Positions 8,852 through 17,083 of a stretch of 39,656 nt of DNA are shown here, one piece after another. Each line of letters starts with the position of its first letter. Positions within the stretch are counted from its first letter, which is position 1. The notes below the pieces were generated by a model. That model did not search any database and was not told where the DNA came from. It worked only from the letters and a program-made list of their open reading frames with translations. The translations under genes and the position numbers were made by a program. Source of the stretch: Hydrotalea sp. (lineage in GTDB: Bacteria > Pseudomonadota > Alphaproteobacteria > JASGCL01); NCBI GenBank assembly GCA_030054115.1, contig JASGCL010000001.1, positions 112,788-152,443 of the forward strand, in the 5' to 3' direction.

Positions 8852-9682
8852 TTATTCTTTGATTACCCTATCAATCTGTTGCAACCTTCGCAAGATATTT
8901 TCAAGGTCGGCGAGGTGTAACATATTCGGCCCGTCAGATGGTGCGTGGTCGGGGTCTTCGTGAACCTCCAAAAACAGGCCCGCCACCCCGACCGCCACCG
9001 CGGCGCGCGCCAGGTCAAAAACAAATTCGCGTTGCCCACCCGATGTTTTGCCAAGCCCGCCCGGGCTTTGCACCGAATGGGTGGCGTCAAAAATAATCGG
9101 TTTGCCGGTTTTGGCCATAATCGGCAGGGCGCGAAAGTCATTGACCAGCGTGCGGTAACCAAAACTGACGCCGCGTTCACACAACATGACATCGTGGTTG
9201 CCGGTCGATTCGATTTTGCTGACGATGTTGGCCATGTCCTCGGGGGCAAGAAATTGCCCCTTCTTCACATTCATCGGCTTGCCGGTTTTGCCGCCGGCCA
9301 GCAGTAAATCGGTTTGGCGGCATAAAAATGCTGGCACCTGCAACACATCGACCACCGGCGCAATCTCGGCGGCCTGGTCGCGCTCGTGGTAATCGGTCAA
9401 GAGGGGCAAACCGGTTTCGCTTTTTATTTTTGAAAAAATCCTTAGCGATTCGGCCATGCCCAGGCCGCGCGCCGATTCAATCGACGACCGATTGGCCTTG
9501 TCAAAGCTGGTTTTATAAACCAATGGAATTTTTAATTTATCGCAGATTTTTTTTATCGCGGTCGACAGGGTCAGGGCATGTTTTTCCGATTCCAACACGC
9601 AGGGGCCGGCAATCAGGACAAACGGCAAATCATTGCCGACCGTCATGCCCTTAATCGATGTAATGTGATGCGCACCCGCCAT
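8852..9682 (-). CDS. kdsA: 3-deoxy-8-phosphooctulonate synthase (KDO-8-P synthase)
   Basis: It condenses phosphoenolpyruvate with arabinose-5-phosphate to KDO-8-phosphate for lipopolysaccharide inner core. The ATG at 9682 gives 276 residues, matching the family. A longer frame opens at 9799, but its extra 39 residues (MVCYLVALL...SCYKNF) do not resemble any KdsA start and are probably untranslated. Diagnostic stretches are [91 protein letters not shown] and [19 protein letters not shown]. No clear Shine-Dalgarno precedes the chosen ATG. It lies upstream of eno with 14 nt between. This is evidence for a KDO-containing outer membrane. Confidence 0.95.
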   Translation of the reverse strand: MAGAHHITSIKGMTVGNDLPFVLIAGPCVLESEKHALTLSTAIKKICDKLKIPLVYKTSFDKANRSSIESARGLGMAESLRIFSKIKSETGLPLLTDYHERDQAAEIAPVVDVLQVPAFLCRQTDLLLAGGKTGKPMNVKKGQFLAPEDMANIVSKIESTGNHDVMLCERGVSFGYRTLVNDFRALPIMAKTGKPIIFDATHSVQSPGGLGKTSGGQREFVFDLARAAVAVGVAGLFLEVHEDPDHAPSDGPNMLHLADLENILRRLQQIDRVIKE

Positions 9683-9855
9683 AAAATTTTTATAGCAGGA
9701 GTCATCTGATATTGCAAAATTGATATTGCAAATTTTTTTGATTGTTTTTTTAAATCTGTGCGAAACAGGCGGCAACAATGCCACCAAATAACAAACCAAT
9801 TTTTTAAATGGTTTTTTAACGTTTCTAGCTGGATTCTCGCCAATGAAAGACGATG

Positions 9856-9872
9856 AGCGGCGACGCGCCGCT
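9856..9872 (-). terminator. GC-rich hairpin just after rplS (possible terminator)
   Basis: Arms agcggcg and cgccgct form a perfect 7-bp GC-rich stem with a 3-nt loop, 4 nt beyond the rplS stop. On the minus strand no strong T-tract follows (CATCGTCTTTC), so termination may be weak or partial. The remaining spacer to kdsA (9683-9855) shows no gene. Confidence 0.35.
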
Positions 9873-9876
9873 TTCT

Positions 9877-10416
9877 TTACTCGGCCGGTTTGGTGTCGGC
9901 TGTTGCCTCAACCGGCTTTGCTTCGGCGGTGGCGGCTGGCGCGGCCTCCGTCTTTGCTTCAACTTTTGGCTCGGGCGTTGCAATTACCTCGTCGATTTTT
10001 GCTTCGTCAATATCGGCCGCGGTGGCAATATGGTCGCCCTGCATCGCCAACACCGAACGGAATTCCTCAGCAATACGCGCCGATTTGCCTTTGCGACCCT
10101 TCAAATAATATAACTTGGCGCGTTTGACGCGGCCCATGCGCAAAACCTCAACCGATTCAACCGCCGGGCTGAAAAGTGGGAATGTCCGCTCGACGCCCTC
10201 GCCATAGGATAATTTCCGCACGGTGAATGACGAACCCAAACCGGCATTTTTGCGCGCGATGCAAATCCCCTCAAAAGCTTGAAGACGCGATTTGTCGCCC
10301 TCGGCGACGCGCACTTGAACCTTAACGGTATCGCCCGGGCGAAACACCGGCATTTTTTTACCGGCCTGCGCCTTTTTCAAATTATCGGCCAAAATGGTTG
10401 CAAAAGAATTCATCAT
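9877..10416 (-). CDS. rplS: 50S ribosomal protein L19 with acidic Ala/Glu/Pro-rich tail
   Basis: 179 residues. Residues 1-125 are a normal L19: [55 protein letters not shown] and [22 protein letters not shown]19 sits at the interface of the ribosomal subunits. After about residue 130 the protein continues for some 50 residues of low complexity ([21 protein letters not shown]...), beyond the usual 115-130. L19 tails of this kind occur in some alphaproteobacteria; function unknown. Its start is 7 nt from the trmD stop, the conserved trmD-rplS pair. Two adjacent ATG codons (10416, 10413) could start. Confidence 0.96.
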   Translation of the reverse strand: MMNSFATILADNLKKAQAGKKMPVFRPGDTVKVQVRVAEGDKSRLQAFEGICIARKNAGLGSSFTVRKLSYGEGVERTFPLFSPAVESVEVLRMGRVKRAKLYYLKGRKGKSARIAEEFRSVLAMQGDHIATAADIDEAKIDEVIATPEPKVEAKTEAAPAATAEAKPVEATADTKPAE

Positions 10417-10422
10417 GATGTT

Positions 10423-11151
10423 TTATTCCAGTATTTTTTTTCTATTTTTTTCTAACAGGTCGGGGCGCAATTTGTTGGTTATTGTCTTGGCCTCTTCCTC
10501 TCTAAACGCCTTAATCTTTTTGTGGTCGCCTGTCAAGAGGGTTTCTGGCACTTTATGACCGCGCCATTCGGCGGGTCGCGTGTAATGGTGATGTTCCAAC
10601 ATGCCGTGTTCGTGGCTTTCCTCGGTGTGGCTTTCTTCCTTGCCCAACACCCCGGGCACAAATCGTAAAATACTATCGATAAGCACCATTGCCGGCAATT
10701 CGCCGCCCGACAAAACATAATCGCCGATGCTCAGTTCTAAAATGGGGTTGTTGGCATGTTGCTGGTTATAATAATCAAACAACCGCTGGTCGATAGCCTC
10801 GTAACGGCCACAAATCAGGGTAATATTTTGCGCCGTCGCCAAGTTTTTGGCAATCTCGGGCGTCAGCAATTTGCCGCGCGGCGTCAGGTGAATAACACAG
10901 GGCTGGTCGCCTGCTTTATTGTTTTGTTCAACATGTTCCAGCGCGGCCATCACGACCTCGGCCCTTATCACCATGCCAGCACCGCCACCAAATGGTTCAT
11001 CGTCAACGCGGTTGTGTTTGTTGCCGGCAAAATCGCGCAGGTTTATCGCCTCGCACCGCCATAAATTATTCAACGCATGGCCGGTTACCGAATGTGCCAG
11101 CGGGCCGGGAAACATCTCGGGGAAAAGGGTAAGGATGGTAAAATGTTTCAT
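10423..11151 (-). CDS. trmD: tRNA (guanine-N1)-methyltransferase TrmD
   Basis: 242 residues. It methylates G37 of tRNAs such as Pro, Leu and Arg isoacceptors, preventing +1 frameshifts. The SPOUT trefoil-knot signatures are complete: TLFPEMFPGPL at the N-terminus, DDEPFGGGAGMVIRAEVV, LICGRYEAIDQRL, ELSIGDYVLSGGELPAM and a C-terminal DLLEKNRKKI. It stands directly before rplS as in most bacteria, but rimM and rpsP, which usually precede it, are absent: the gene upstream is DUF721. A natural substrate, tRNA-Pro(GGG) with G37, is encoded 1.4 kb away. Confidence 0.97.
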   Translation of the reverse strand: MKHFTILTLFPEMFPGPLAHSVTGHALNNLWRCEAINLRDFAGNKHNRVDDEPFGGGAGMVIRAEVVMAALEHVEQNNKAGDQPCVIHLTPRGKLLTPEIAKNLATAQNITLICGRYEAIDQRLFDYYNQQHANNPILELSIGDYVLSGGELPAMVLIDSILRFVPGVLGKEESHTEESHEHGMLEHHHYTRPAEWRGHKVPETLLTGDHKKIKAFREEEAKTITNKLRPDLLEKNRKKILE

Positions 11152-11169
11152 AAGTTATCCTAAATACCT

Positions 11170-11487
11170 CTAGCCGCGTTGCTTAATCGTCATGCGCGTC
11201 AGGGCCGGATAACCAAAGTAACGATTGGCGCGTTGCAAGATATTTTTTTCCTCAAATTTTATAATATGCGCCACCCCCGGGTCGACCGCCACCACCAACA
11301 CGCCGTTATTTTTTTGCCGCACCGGAAAATTTATTTTTTGAAAACGCACGCTGTCATAAAATTCAGCACCAACGATATCTTGCCAATGTTCCATAACATC
11401 AACCGCCACCATGCCAACCTGCCCCAAATATGACCGCGCCATTTTCTTGGCCAGGTCTTGCATCGATTGTAGGCTTTTTTTTCTCAC
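11170..11487 (-). CDS. DUF721 / DciA-like protein
   Basis: 105 residues. The pattern W-x-x-I-V-G (HWQDIVGAEF), a strand with LVVAVDPGVAHIIKFEE and the ILQRANRYFGYPALTRMTIKQ ending are those of the DUF721 family. DciA, the studied member, loads the replicative helicase DnaB in bacteria lacking DnaC; alphaproteobacterial members are usually as short as this one. GTG at 11487 is chosen because an AGGA sequence lies about 7 nt upstream; an ATG at 11463 is the alternative. It precedes trmD by 18 nt and is probably co-transcribed. The helicase-loading role is inferred from the family, not shown here. Confidence 0.75.
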   Translation of the reverse strand: MRKKSLQSMQDLAKKMARSYLGQVGMVAVDVMEHWQDIVGAEFYDSVRFQKINFPVRQKNNGVLVVAVDPGVAHIIKFEEKNILQRANRYFGYPALTRMTIKQRG

Positions 11488-11531
11488 GTTGTTTTCCTAA
11501 TTGCTCCATTCTTTGTCCCGCGCAGAATCTC

Positions 11532-12515
11532 TTAGCTTAAATAATAGGCAAGGATAATACTCAAGGTAACGGCCGAGGCAAGTGTCGTCAAATGGTATTC
11601 CAGCATCGTCCGTTTTTTTCTAATACCAAAACGTTGCGCCAACAGCATAATCGACCCCGCGCTCGGCAGGGCGGCGATAATCACCACCACCGCGGCATGC
11701 ATCGAATCCAGATAGGGGAAAACCAACGTCACAATCACCCACGCCAACAACGGCATGACAATAATTTTTAAAATAACCACCCACCAACTTTCCTGCACCA
11801 CCGATAATTTATAGATAAATTTCGACTGCGCCATAAAAACCCCGATGGCAAACAACGCCACGACATTTAACGCACCGCTCGCCAAGTTAAAAAAATTGGT
11901 CAGGGCGCTTGGCATGTCAACATTAAAATACGAAAAAACCACCCCAGCCGCCACCGACAACACGATGGGGTTTTTCACCACCGACAGGCCGGCGCGAATG
12001 ATTTCTATCACCGTGGTTTGCCGGTTGCCATGGCTAAAGCCACGCCGCACCGCCAAATCAAATTGCAGGGTCGACAGCAACAATGGCATAATTACCGCCT
12101 GCTGAATAAAAACCGCCTGGATGGCGGGTAGCATCCCCTGCTCGCCGAACACCACCAATAATACGGGGAAGCCAAGGAATAAGATATTGGGAAAGCTGGA
12201 GGATAAACTATGAAGCATCCGCTCGCCGAATGGTTCTTTAAAAAAATTGCCGGCGATAACCAACGCAACGCCCATCATAATAAATTGGCTGGCAATCAAG
12301 GCCAAAAAATAAGGCAGGTTAATAAACGCGTCGGGGTTGCCCTTGGCCATGCTGAAGAAAAAAAACGCCGGCGCCAATACGTAAAAAATAAAACGGTCAA
12401 GCAATAGGTAATGATCGCTCAATTCATCGCTTGGTTTGCGCACCGCGCGACCGATAAGGAACCCGGCCGCAACCAACGCAATAATTGGCAAAATAGAAAA
12501 AAATGATTGAAGCAT
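11532..12515 (-). CDS. AEC (auxin efflux carrier) family transporter
   Basis: 327 residues with about ten hydrophobic segments in two halves of five, as in the AEC/bile-arsenite-riboflavin transporter superfamily. The N-terminus (ILPIIALVAAGFLIGRAVRKPSDELSDHYLLLDRFIFYVLAPAFFFFSMA) is typical of bacterial AEC proteins, as is the FPNILFLGFPVLLVVFGEQG stretch in the first half. The C-terminal half has ALPSAGSIMLLAQRFG. Bacterial members move organic acids such as malate or malonate, but the substrate cannot be inferred here. It lies between tRNA-Pro and the DUF721 gene, reading leftward, with a 44-nt gap before DUF721. Confidence 0.85.
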   Translation of the reverse strand: MLQSFFSILPIIALVAAGFLIGRAVRKPSDELSDHYLLLDRFIFYVLAPAFFFFSMAKGNPDAFINLPYFLALIASQFIMMGVALVIAGNFFKEPFGERMLHSLSSSFPNILFLGFPVLLVVFGEQGMLPAIQAVFIQQAVIMPLLLSTLQFDLAVRRGFSHGNRQTTVIEIIRAGLSVVKNPIVLSVAAGVVFSYFNVDMPSALTNFFNLASGALNVVALFAIGVFMAQSKFIYKLSVVQESWWVVILKIIVMPLLAWVIVTLVFPYLDSMHAAVVVIIAALPSAGSIMLLAQRFGIRKKRTMLEYHLTTLASAVTLSIILAYYLS

Positions 12516-12545
12516 CGTTTGTATTTTATGTCATCTTTTTTTGGA

Positions 12546-12622
<77 letters not shown>

Positions 12623-12848
12623 CCATTGTTATCCCTCAACCTTGTTATGCCCCGGTTAAAGGATAGTTTTTAACAATAGGGTTTTAAGGGTTTTAAAACC
12701 AGTTATTAAAATTACTAAAAATATTTAGGTTGCCATTGCTTTAAGTCTATTGACCACAAAAATCAAGTTGAAAAAAATTTTTTATTTCTCATAAGCTTCC
12801 TATTTTGGCCAAAACCATCAAGGAAAATCGATTTTTTTATTTGCCAGA
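12623..12848. other. AT-rich intergenic region with an inverted repeat
   Basis: A 226-bp gap between the tRNA-Pro 5' end and the methyltransferase, clearly richer in A/T than its surroundings. It contains an 8-bp inverted repeat, ggttttaa (12680-12687) and ttaaaacc (12693-12700), 58 nt upstream of the tRNA. No credible reading frame was seen. Promoters for both flanking genes must lie here, but no strong -35/-10 pair stands out. Confidence 0.5.
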
Positions 12849-13466
12849 ATGGACTATATTTGTTACGAAATATCAATGATTTTGGGATTCAATGTTTGGA
12901 CACTATGGCGGCCATTTTACCGTTTCACCTGGGGCGTATGGCAAAAAAATAGTTACCGACATTTTGTAAAATTTACAAAAAAAAGCCGCGGGCTAACTAT
13001 ACTGGATTTGGGCACCGGCATTGGCCCCTACATCAAAAATTTGGGCAACGACAACAAAAACAAATTTATTTTTACCGAGCCGGATAAAGTATCGCTTGCC
13101 GCGGCGGAGCGTTCGGCGAAAGAAAACTTGCCAACCCTATTCGCGCAACGGCGTTTGCAATTTCGCGTCGGCACCGCCGAATCGATATTAAAAAAAACCG
13201 AGAAAGTTGATATTATCGTTCTTATCCATGTGATTTCGGTGGTGCCCAACCCGGCGCGGGTGTTGCAACTTGCCATGACCAAATTAAAACCGGGTGGAAA
13301 AATTATGATGTATCTCAACACGCGGAAAAGCAAATTCGCGCGTTGCCTGAACATCATCACCCGCCCGATGGGTTTTCAATGCATCAACATGAACAAAATT
13401 GCGCCCAAAAAATACCGCACCGAACCAGCCGGCGTGTTAAACACCTGCTACATCATTGAAAAATAA
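12849..13466 (+). CDS. Class I SAM-dependent methyltransferase of unknown substrate
   Basis: 205 residues. The SAM-binding motif I is ILDLGTGIGPY (around residues 51-61), followed by an acidic end of strand beta-2 (FTEPDK), a motif-IV-like VDIIVLIHVISVVPNPARVL and LKPGGKIMMYLNTR. This order is that of Methyltransf_11/25-type enzymes. The N-terminus (WTLWRPFYRFTWGVWQKNSYRHFVKF) is rich in aromatic residues and may touch a membrane or lipid. No specific family was recognised. It is a lone + strand gene in an AT-rich pocket between leftward blocks. It converges on the beta-barrel gene with an 11-nt gap. Alternative start: ATG at 12882. Confidence 0.7.
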   Translation: MDYICYEISMILGFNVWTLWRPFYRFTWGVWQKNSYRHFVKFTKKSRGLTILDLGTGIGPYIKNLGNDNKNKFIFTEPDKVSLAAAERSAKENLPTLFAQRRLQFRVGTAESILKKTEKVDIIVLIHVISVVPNPARVLQLAMTKLKPGGKIMMYLNTRKSKFARCLNIITRPMGFQCINMNKIAPKKYRTEPAGVLNTCYIIEK

Positions 13467-13472
13467 TTGTTG

Positions 13473-13487
13473 GCGGTTTAAAACCGC
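13473..13487. terminator. Palindrome at convergent gene ends (possible bidirectional terminator)
   Basis: GCGGTTT-A-AAACCGC is a perfect palindrome lying 7 nt after the methyltransferase stop and covering the stop of the leftward beta-barrel gene. On the minus strand it is followed after 8 nt by ATTATTTTTC. The stem is short once a loop is allowed for, so the call is tentative. Confidence 0.3.
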
Positions 13488-14140
13488 GCGCCACCGGTGA
13501 AGGCCACCACCGCGTAGCTTAGTTTTAAAAATTGCGAGGCAAAAACATAACCGCCACCCGTGCCACCAATAAACCCAGAATCCCCCAGGTTATAAATAAC
13601 CGACAATTTGGGGCCGACGATAAAACTGCCGGTGTTGAAGGTGCTTGGCTTGCCGCCATTATTGTTGTCGTAGCCGTAGGTGGTGGAAAAGCCATAACCA
13701 AACCCGATGGATGGAATGAAGGAAACGCGCCCGGCATTAAGCACCACCCCATAATTAAGCGTCAAGGGCACATGAACAAAGGTAAAGGCGGCGGTATTGT
13801 AGTTGCCAAAAAAAACATAATCAGATGGCGTGCCCGACAGGTAGTTCAAACCGCTATTAATAAATACCCGGTTGTTGCCAAAAATATACCCCAGGTCGAA
13901 CGACGCCCCACCCCCGATGCGAAGCGGCAAATGCTCGTTACCATTTATCGCAAATTCGGCGTTGATGTTGCCATAGAAGCTATTACGCGGCGCCAGGGCA
14001 AAACCGCCAGATGATGCGCCGCTTTGCGCCCACGCATGACCCGCACCAATGTTGATGCCACCCGCAACAAGGCACGTCGCCATAAAAATACCCAGCGCGT
14101 AACGCTTTGCCGCCACTGCCGTAAGTATGCGATGTTTCAT
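13478..14140 (-). CDS. Small outer-membrane beta-barrel protein
   Basis: About 220 residues from ATG 14140 (MKHRILTAV...). A TTG at 14152 is also in frame, but a GGAG lies 12 nt before the ATG, too close for the TTG. A long signal peptide ends at HAWAQ. The mature protein alternates short hydrophobic strands with Gly/Asn/Tyr turns (LRIGGGASFDLGYIFGNNRVFINSGLNYLSG, VHVPLTLNYGVVL, IPSIGFGYGFSTTYGYDNNNGG), and it ends in phenylalanine (GGARF), the usual barrel-assembly signal. Size suggests an 8-10-strand porin-like or OmpW/OmpA-barrel-like protein; ligand unknown. It follows bamB, which encodes part of the machine that inserts such barrels, after a 12-bp tandem repeat. Confidence 0.7.
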   Translation of the reverse strand: MKHRILTAVAAKRYALGIFMATCLVAGGINIGAGHAWAQSGASSGGFALAPRNSFYGNINAEFAINGNEHLPLRIGGGASFDLGYIFGNNRVFINSGLNYLSGTPSDYVFFGNYNTAAFTFVHVPLTLNYGVVLNAGRVSFIPSIGFGYGFSTTYGYDNNNGGKPSTFNTGSFIVGPKLSVIYNLGDSGFIGGTGGGYVFASQFLKLSYAVVAFTGGARF

Positions 14141-14240
14141 CCTATTGCTCAACTCCGTTCTCTTGGCTAAGGCTCTAGCAGGCCGCCAGCAGGATTGTCA
14201 AATTATCGGCGGGTTGTTTGGCTGATTATCGCAAAGCCCG

Positions 14241-14298
14241 TGGCATTCCATGGCATTTTCCATGACATTTTCTAGGGCATTTTCTAGGGCATTATTGA
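14241..14298. repeat. 12-bp tandem repeat, about five units, at the bamB 3' end
   Basis: Units on the + strand: tggcattcca (14241, two bases short), tggcattttcca (14251), tgacattttcta (14263), gggcattttcta (14275), gggcattattga (14287). The last unit contains the bamB stop codon. The array begins inside the final bamB codons and runs into the spacer before the beta-barrel gene. The rest of the 151-nt spacer shows no gene. Confidence 0.8.
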
Positions 14299-15737
14299 AT
14301 GCCGACCAGGTAACCCATTTGGTTAACAAACAGGATGGTGTTTTTGGCGGCAATCGGCGCGGCATCGGTTTTGTATATATCATCTTGCCCCTGCGCCAGC
14401 ATGTTGCCATTCAGGGCATTGACGAACATGTAATCGCCGATGTTATTGGTCAAGAACAAGCGACGGCTGACCAACAATGGCCCATGCCAATCAAGCAGGG
14501 TGAGGTTGCGCGTGCCGGGGAATTGGTATTTATCAATGATGCGATTCCAAAACAAATTGCCGGTCGCCTTATTGATGGCCTTCAAATTATAATCGGCATC
14601 GATAATAAAAATCGTTTGGCCATTGACGGTCGGGTTGTCGGTGGTTGCTAGTTTTTTGCGCCATAGTTTGTTGCCATTGTCGGCGCGGAAGGCTATGGCA
14701 TCGCCGCCAAAGCTAAAGGCATAAATCACCCCACCATCCAACACCATGTTGCCGACAATTTCGCGATAGCGGTTGTTGTCGCCGACGGTGAATTTCATCG
14801 TGCCATCTTGCCACAGCGTGCCGCCGCCGGCCGCATTCAGGGCGGCGACATTGCCACTGAAATAACCAATCCACACCCGCCCGGCCGAGGCGGTTGGTGC
14901 CGACCCGCCATTTTTAAAACCAATCGATTCGACGGTTTCGCCATTACCGGCCAGGGCACTGTTTTGCCAGACCTTGCGCCCATCGCGGAGCGATAAGCCA
15001 TAAACCGAGCCATCGATTGTTTTGACAATCGCCAAACCATTGGTCACGGCGGCCGCATTCCTTATTGGCAGAATTACATCCTGCTCAAAAACTTTATCCC
15101 CTGTGTTGGCATTCAAGCCAACAACGCGGCCAAAACCGGTGGTAACAATCAACAGCGGGGTTTTACCATCCTTGCCGCCGCCGGTGGCGAAGGTCATGCC
15201 GCCGCCATTGCCATAATTATAATTGTTGGTATCGGTCAAGGCGTTTAGCCATTTTACCCTTGGTGTGTCGCCGGGATTTTGCCAATCGAAGGCGGTGATG
15301 CGGTAACTGCTATCGATGGTAAAAATTTTATTGTCGGCGACAATCGGCGAGATATTGGCAACATTCGCTTGGCCACGTGGCGATTGTGGCCGTTCGTCAC
15401 CGCGCACCCGCACCGGGTAGGGTGTGGCGTAGCCGGTGCCGGTGCCAACTTTTATATAAAATACCACCTTGCCCTGCTCGCCACCGCGCGCATGGGGCGG
15501 GCGGCGGTCGTTGCCGCCGCCGGATGAACGCCATTCATTGTTGGTAACCGGCGCGGTCAACCCGTAACCGCCACCAACCAATTTTGAATCGGTGGCGCGG
15601 TAATCGTCTATCGATGCAATATCGATATCCTGGCGTTTGCCGGTCAGGGTTAATTTGTCATCGGTGCAGGCGGTTAATAATAACCCGCTCGCCAACGCTA
15701 AACCAAATAAAAATCGAGGGGAAGCACGATGCGTCAT
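14292..15737 (-). CDS. bamB: Outer membrane assembly lipoprotein BamB (PQQ-like beta-propeller)
   Basis: 481 residues. The N-terminus ends in a lipobox, LLTAC, so Cys24 is probably lipidated. The body is a chain of PQQ-type propeller blades, each with A-x-D/N...G-x-x-x-W: LNANTGDKVFEQDV, LSLRDGRKVWQNSA, LNAAGGGTLWQDG, FRADNGNKLWRKKL and INKATGNLFWNRII. BamB is a scaffold of the BAM complex that inserts barrels into the outer membrane. It is longer than the E. coli protein (392) because of an N-terminal Gly/Arg-rich stretch. It follows the YfgM-like TPR gene by 24 nt, an arrangement common in proteobacteria. Confidence 0.9.
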   Translation of the reverse strand: MTHRASPRFLFGLALASGLLLTACTDDKLTLTGKRQDIDIASIDDYRATDSKLVGGGYGLTAPVTNNEWRSSGGGNDRRPPHARGGEQGKVVFYIKVGTGTGYATPYPVRVRGDERPQSPRGQANVANISPIVADNKIFTIDSSYRITAFDWQNPGDTPRVKWLNALTDTNNYNYGNGGGMTFATGGGKDGKTPLLIVTTGFGRVVGLNANTGDKVFEQDVILPIRNAAAVTNGLAIVKTIDGSVYGLSLRDGRKVWQNSALAGNGETVESIGFKNGGSAPTASAGRVWIGYFSGNVAALNAAGGGTLWQDGTMKFTVGDNNRYREIVGNMVLDGGVIYAFSFGGDAIAFRADNGNKLWRKKLATTDNPTVNGQTIFIIDADYNLKAINKATGNLFWNRIIDKYQFPGTRNLTLLDWHGPLLVSRRLFLTNNIGDYMFVNALNGNMLAQGQDDIYKTDAAPIAAKNTILFVNQMGYLVGIQ

Positions 15738-15761
15738 TTTTTTTATTCTTATTTTTTGTTC

Positions 15762-16502
15762 TTAATAGGCTGGTAAAAATTGTATAACCAACAGACCAAG
15801 CAAATTATTTTGATTGTTCAGGGCGAGGGTTTGTAAGATTTTTTTCGCCTCGTCTTTTTTGCCATTGGCGGTTAAGCGGTCGGCCAGTGCCAAATTAACA
15901 AAGGCAAGGTTTTGCCCGCTACCGCCGCTGGTCGCGCTGACCACCATCGAACGCAGGGTTTTTTCATCGGCGGTGCGCAGCGCCACCAGGTTTTTAAGCC
16001 GGCTGTTCTTCGCCATTGCCTCATCCAATTTTTTTTGCAAATTGGCGTCGGGCGTTTTTTCCAATAATTGCGAAGCCATGACCGCCGCCAAGGCACCATA
16101 ACCCGCGCCGGCACCATGTTCATATTGCGTTGCAAAATCAACCAACGCCGCGGCGTTGGCGGGGTTCGCCGCTACTTTATCCTTGCTCTTAGACGGAGCA
16201 TTCGTGTTGGTGGTTTGCGTGGTAAGCAGGGTATAAAATTCTTCGCTGACTTTTTGACTGGTTTTCCCTTGGTAATAACCAAACCCGAGTGCCGACATGG
16301 CAAGAAGTAAGCCCGAGGCCACCGCCATCCATAACCACCATTGATAACGGCGGTAAAGCTTAAGGATTTTATCCGCCCAGGCGGCATAGTGAATATCGGT
16401 AAATAGTGATTCGGGCACCTCGTTACGGCCGTCAGAAACCGGTGTCCGCGGGTTGGGTCGCGCAACGCGTTTCGATGTTAGGGAGGTTTTTTTCTTGGCC
16501 AT
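15762..16502 (-). CDS. YfgM-like tetratricopeptide membrane protein
   Basis: 246 residues. A basic cytoplasmic N-terminus (MAKKKTSLTSKRVARPNPRT) precedes one membrane helix (WLWMAVASGLLLAMSALGFGYY, about residues 56-77). The periplasmic part is helical: FATQYEHGAGAGYGALAAVMASQLLEK, then NLVALRTADEKTLRSMV and ALADRLTANGKKDEAKKILQTLAL, the TPR_21 (YfgM) layout. YfgM is associated with SecYEG and periplasmic chaperones in E. coli. It stands immediately upstream of bamB as in many proteobacteria, supporting a role in envelope protein biogenesis. A probable promoter (TTGCAA-17 nt-TATAGG) lies upstream. Confidence 0.8.
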   Translation of the reverse strand: MAKKKTSLTSKRVARPNPRTPVSDGRNEVPESLFTDIHYAAWADKILKLYRRYQWWLWMAVASGLLLAMSALGFGYYQGKTSQKVSEEFYTLLTTQTTNTNAPSKSKDKVAANPANAAALVDFATQYEHGAGAGYGALAAVMASQLLEKTPDANLQKKLDEAMAKNSRLKNLVALRTADEKTLRSMVVSATSGGSGQNLAFVNLALADRLTANGKKDEAKKILQTLALNNQNNLLGLLVIQFLPAY

Positions 16503-16567
16503 TATTGTATTTTCTATATCTATTATCGCGCTCTATTACATTTATTCTTAGAGGCGATGTTTTTTTA

Positions 16568-16596
16568 CCTATAAAACTATTACAAATGAATTGCAA
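16568..16596 (-). promoter_or_regulatory. Probable sigma-70 promoter for the YfgM-like gene and bamB
   Basis: Read on the minus strand: TTGCAA (16596-16591), a 17-nt spacer, and TATAGG (16573-16568). It is in the 104-bp gap after the rlmH stop and about 65 nt before the TPR protein start. Pattern-based only. Confidence 0.4.
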
Positions 16597-16606
16597 CCTC
16601 GGCCTT

Positions 16607-17083
16607 TTAATGCCCGCCATGATAGGGCGTGCCGCGCAAAATACTATCGGCGCGAAACAATTGTTCAACCAATAACAATGGCATGAATTGGTGGGGAAAG
16701 GTCATGGCGCCAAAGCTTAAAGTCCGGTCGCATTTTTTTAAAAATCCTGGGCTTAGGCCGTCGGCACCGCCAATCACAAAATTTATTTTTTGATATTGTT
16801 GTTGCAATTTCGCCATATATTGCGCCAGGGCGGTGGAGGATAACATATCACCGCGCGAATCAAGTGCGATGGTTGCCGACGAGGCGGCGGGTTTTTTGGC
16901 CGGCCATAGAATTTTTTCCAAAGCCGCTTCTTCCTTCTTTATTTTTTCGGCGGTTGGCAAATGCGGAAAGGGCTTCACCGCGGTAACATCAACCCGCGCC
17001 GTCATTTTTTTTTGGTAAGGGATTAGCGCGGTCGCCCATTCAACCGATTTTGCCACCAACAAAATATGGCAATCAATTATCAG
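16607..17083 (-). CDS. rlmH: 23S rRNA pseudouridine-1915 N3-methyltransferase RlmH, non-standard start
   Basis: A SPOUT methyltransferase acting on helix 69 of 23S rRNA. The C-terminal half is diagnostic: INFVIGGADGLSPGFLKKCDRTLSFGAMTFPHQFMPLLLVEQLFRADSILRGTPYH. Alignment with E. coli RlmH places the N-terminus at IIDCHILLVAKS, where the only possible starts are CTG (17083), ATA (17080) or ATT (17077). The nearest standard starts are a TTG at 17152, which adds 24 unrelated residues and lies deep in rsfS, and a TTG at 17059-17062 that would trim strand beta-1. I chose CTG 17083, which overlaps the rsfS stop and suggests translational coupling. The conserved Arg after PHQ appears replaced by Met-Pro. 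Function is secure; the start is not. Confidence 0.85.
   Translation of the reverse strand: MIIDCHILLVAKSVEWATALIPYQKKMTARVDVTAVKPFPHLPTAEKIKKEEAALEKILWPAKKPAASSATIALDSRGDMLSSTALAQYMAKLQQQYQKINFVIGGADGLSPGFLKKCDRTLSFGAMTFPHQFMPLLLVEQLFRADSILRGTPYHGGH

Noticed and set aside
9683-9843. Extended KdsA start or a small separate gene upstream of kdsA
   Set aside because: The extra residues do not resemble any KdsA N-terminus, and the overlapping short frame is rich in rare-looking Trp/Leu/Cys runs without a ribosome site.
14198-14410. Separate 70-residue gene with ALEN repeats on the minus strand
   Set aside because: Most of it overlaps bamB in another frame, and it has no ribosome site. It is explained by the 12-bp tandem repeat.
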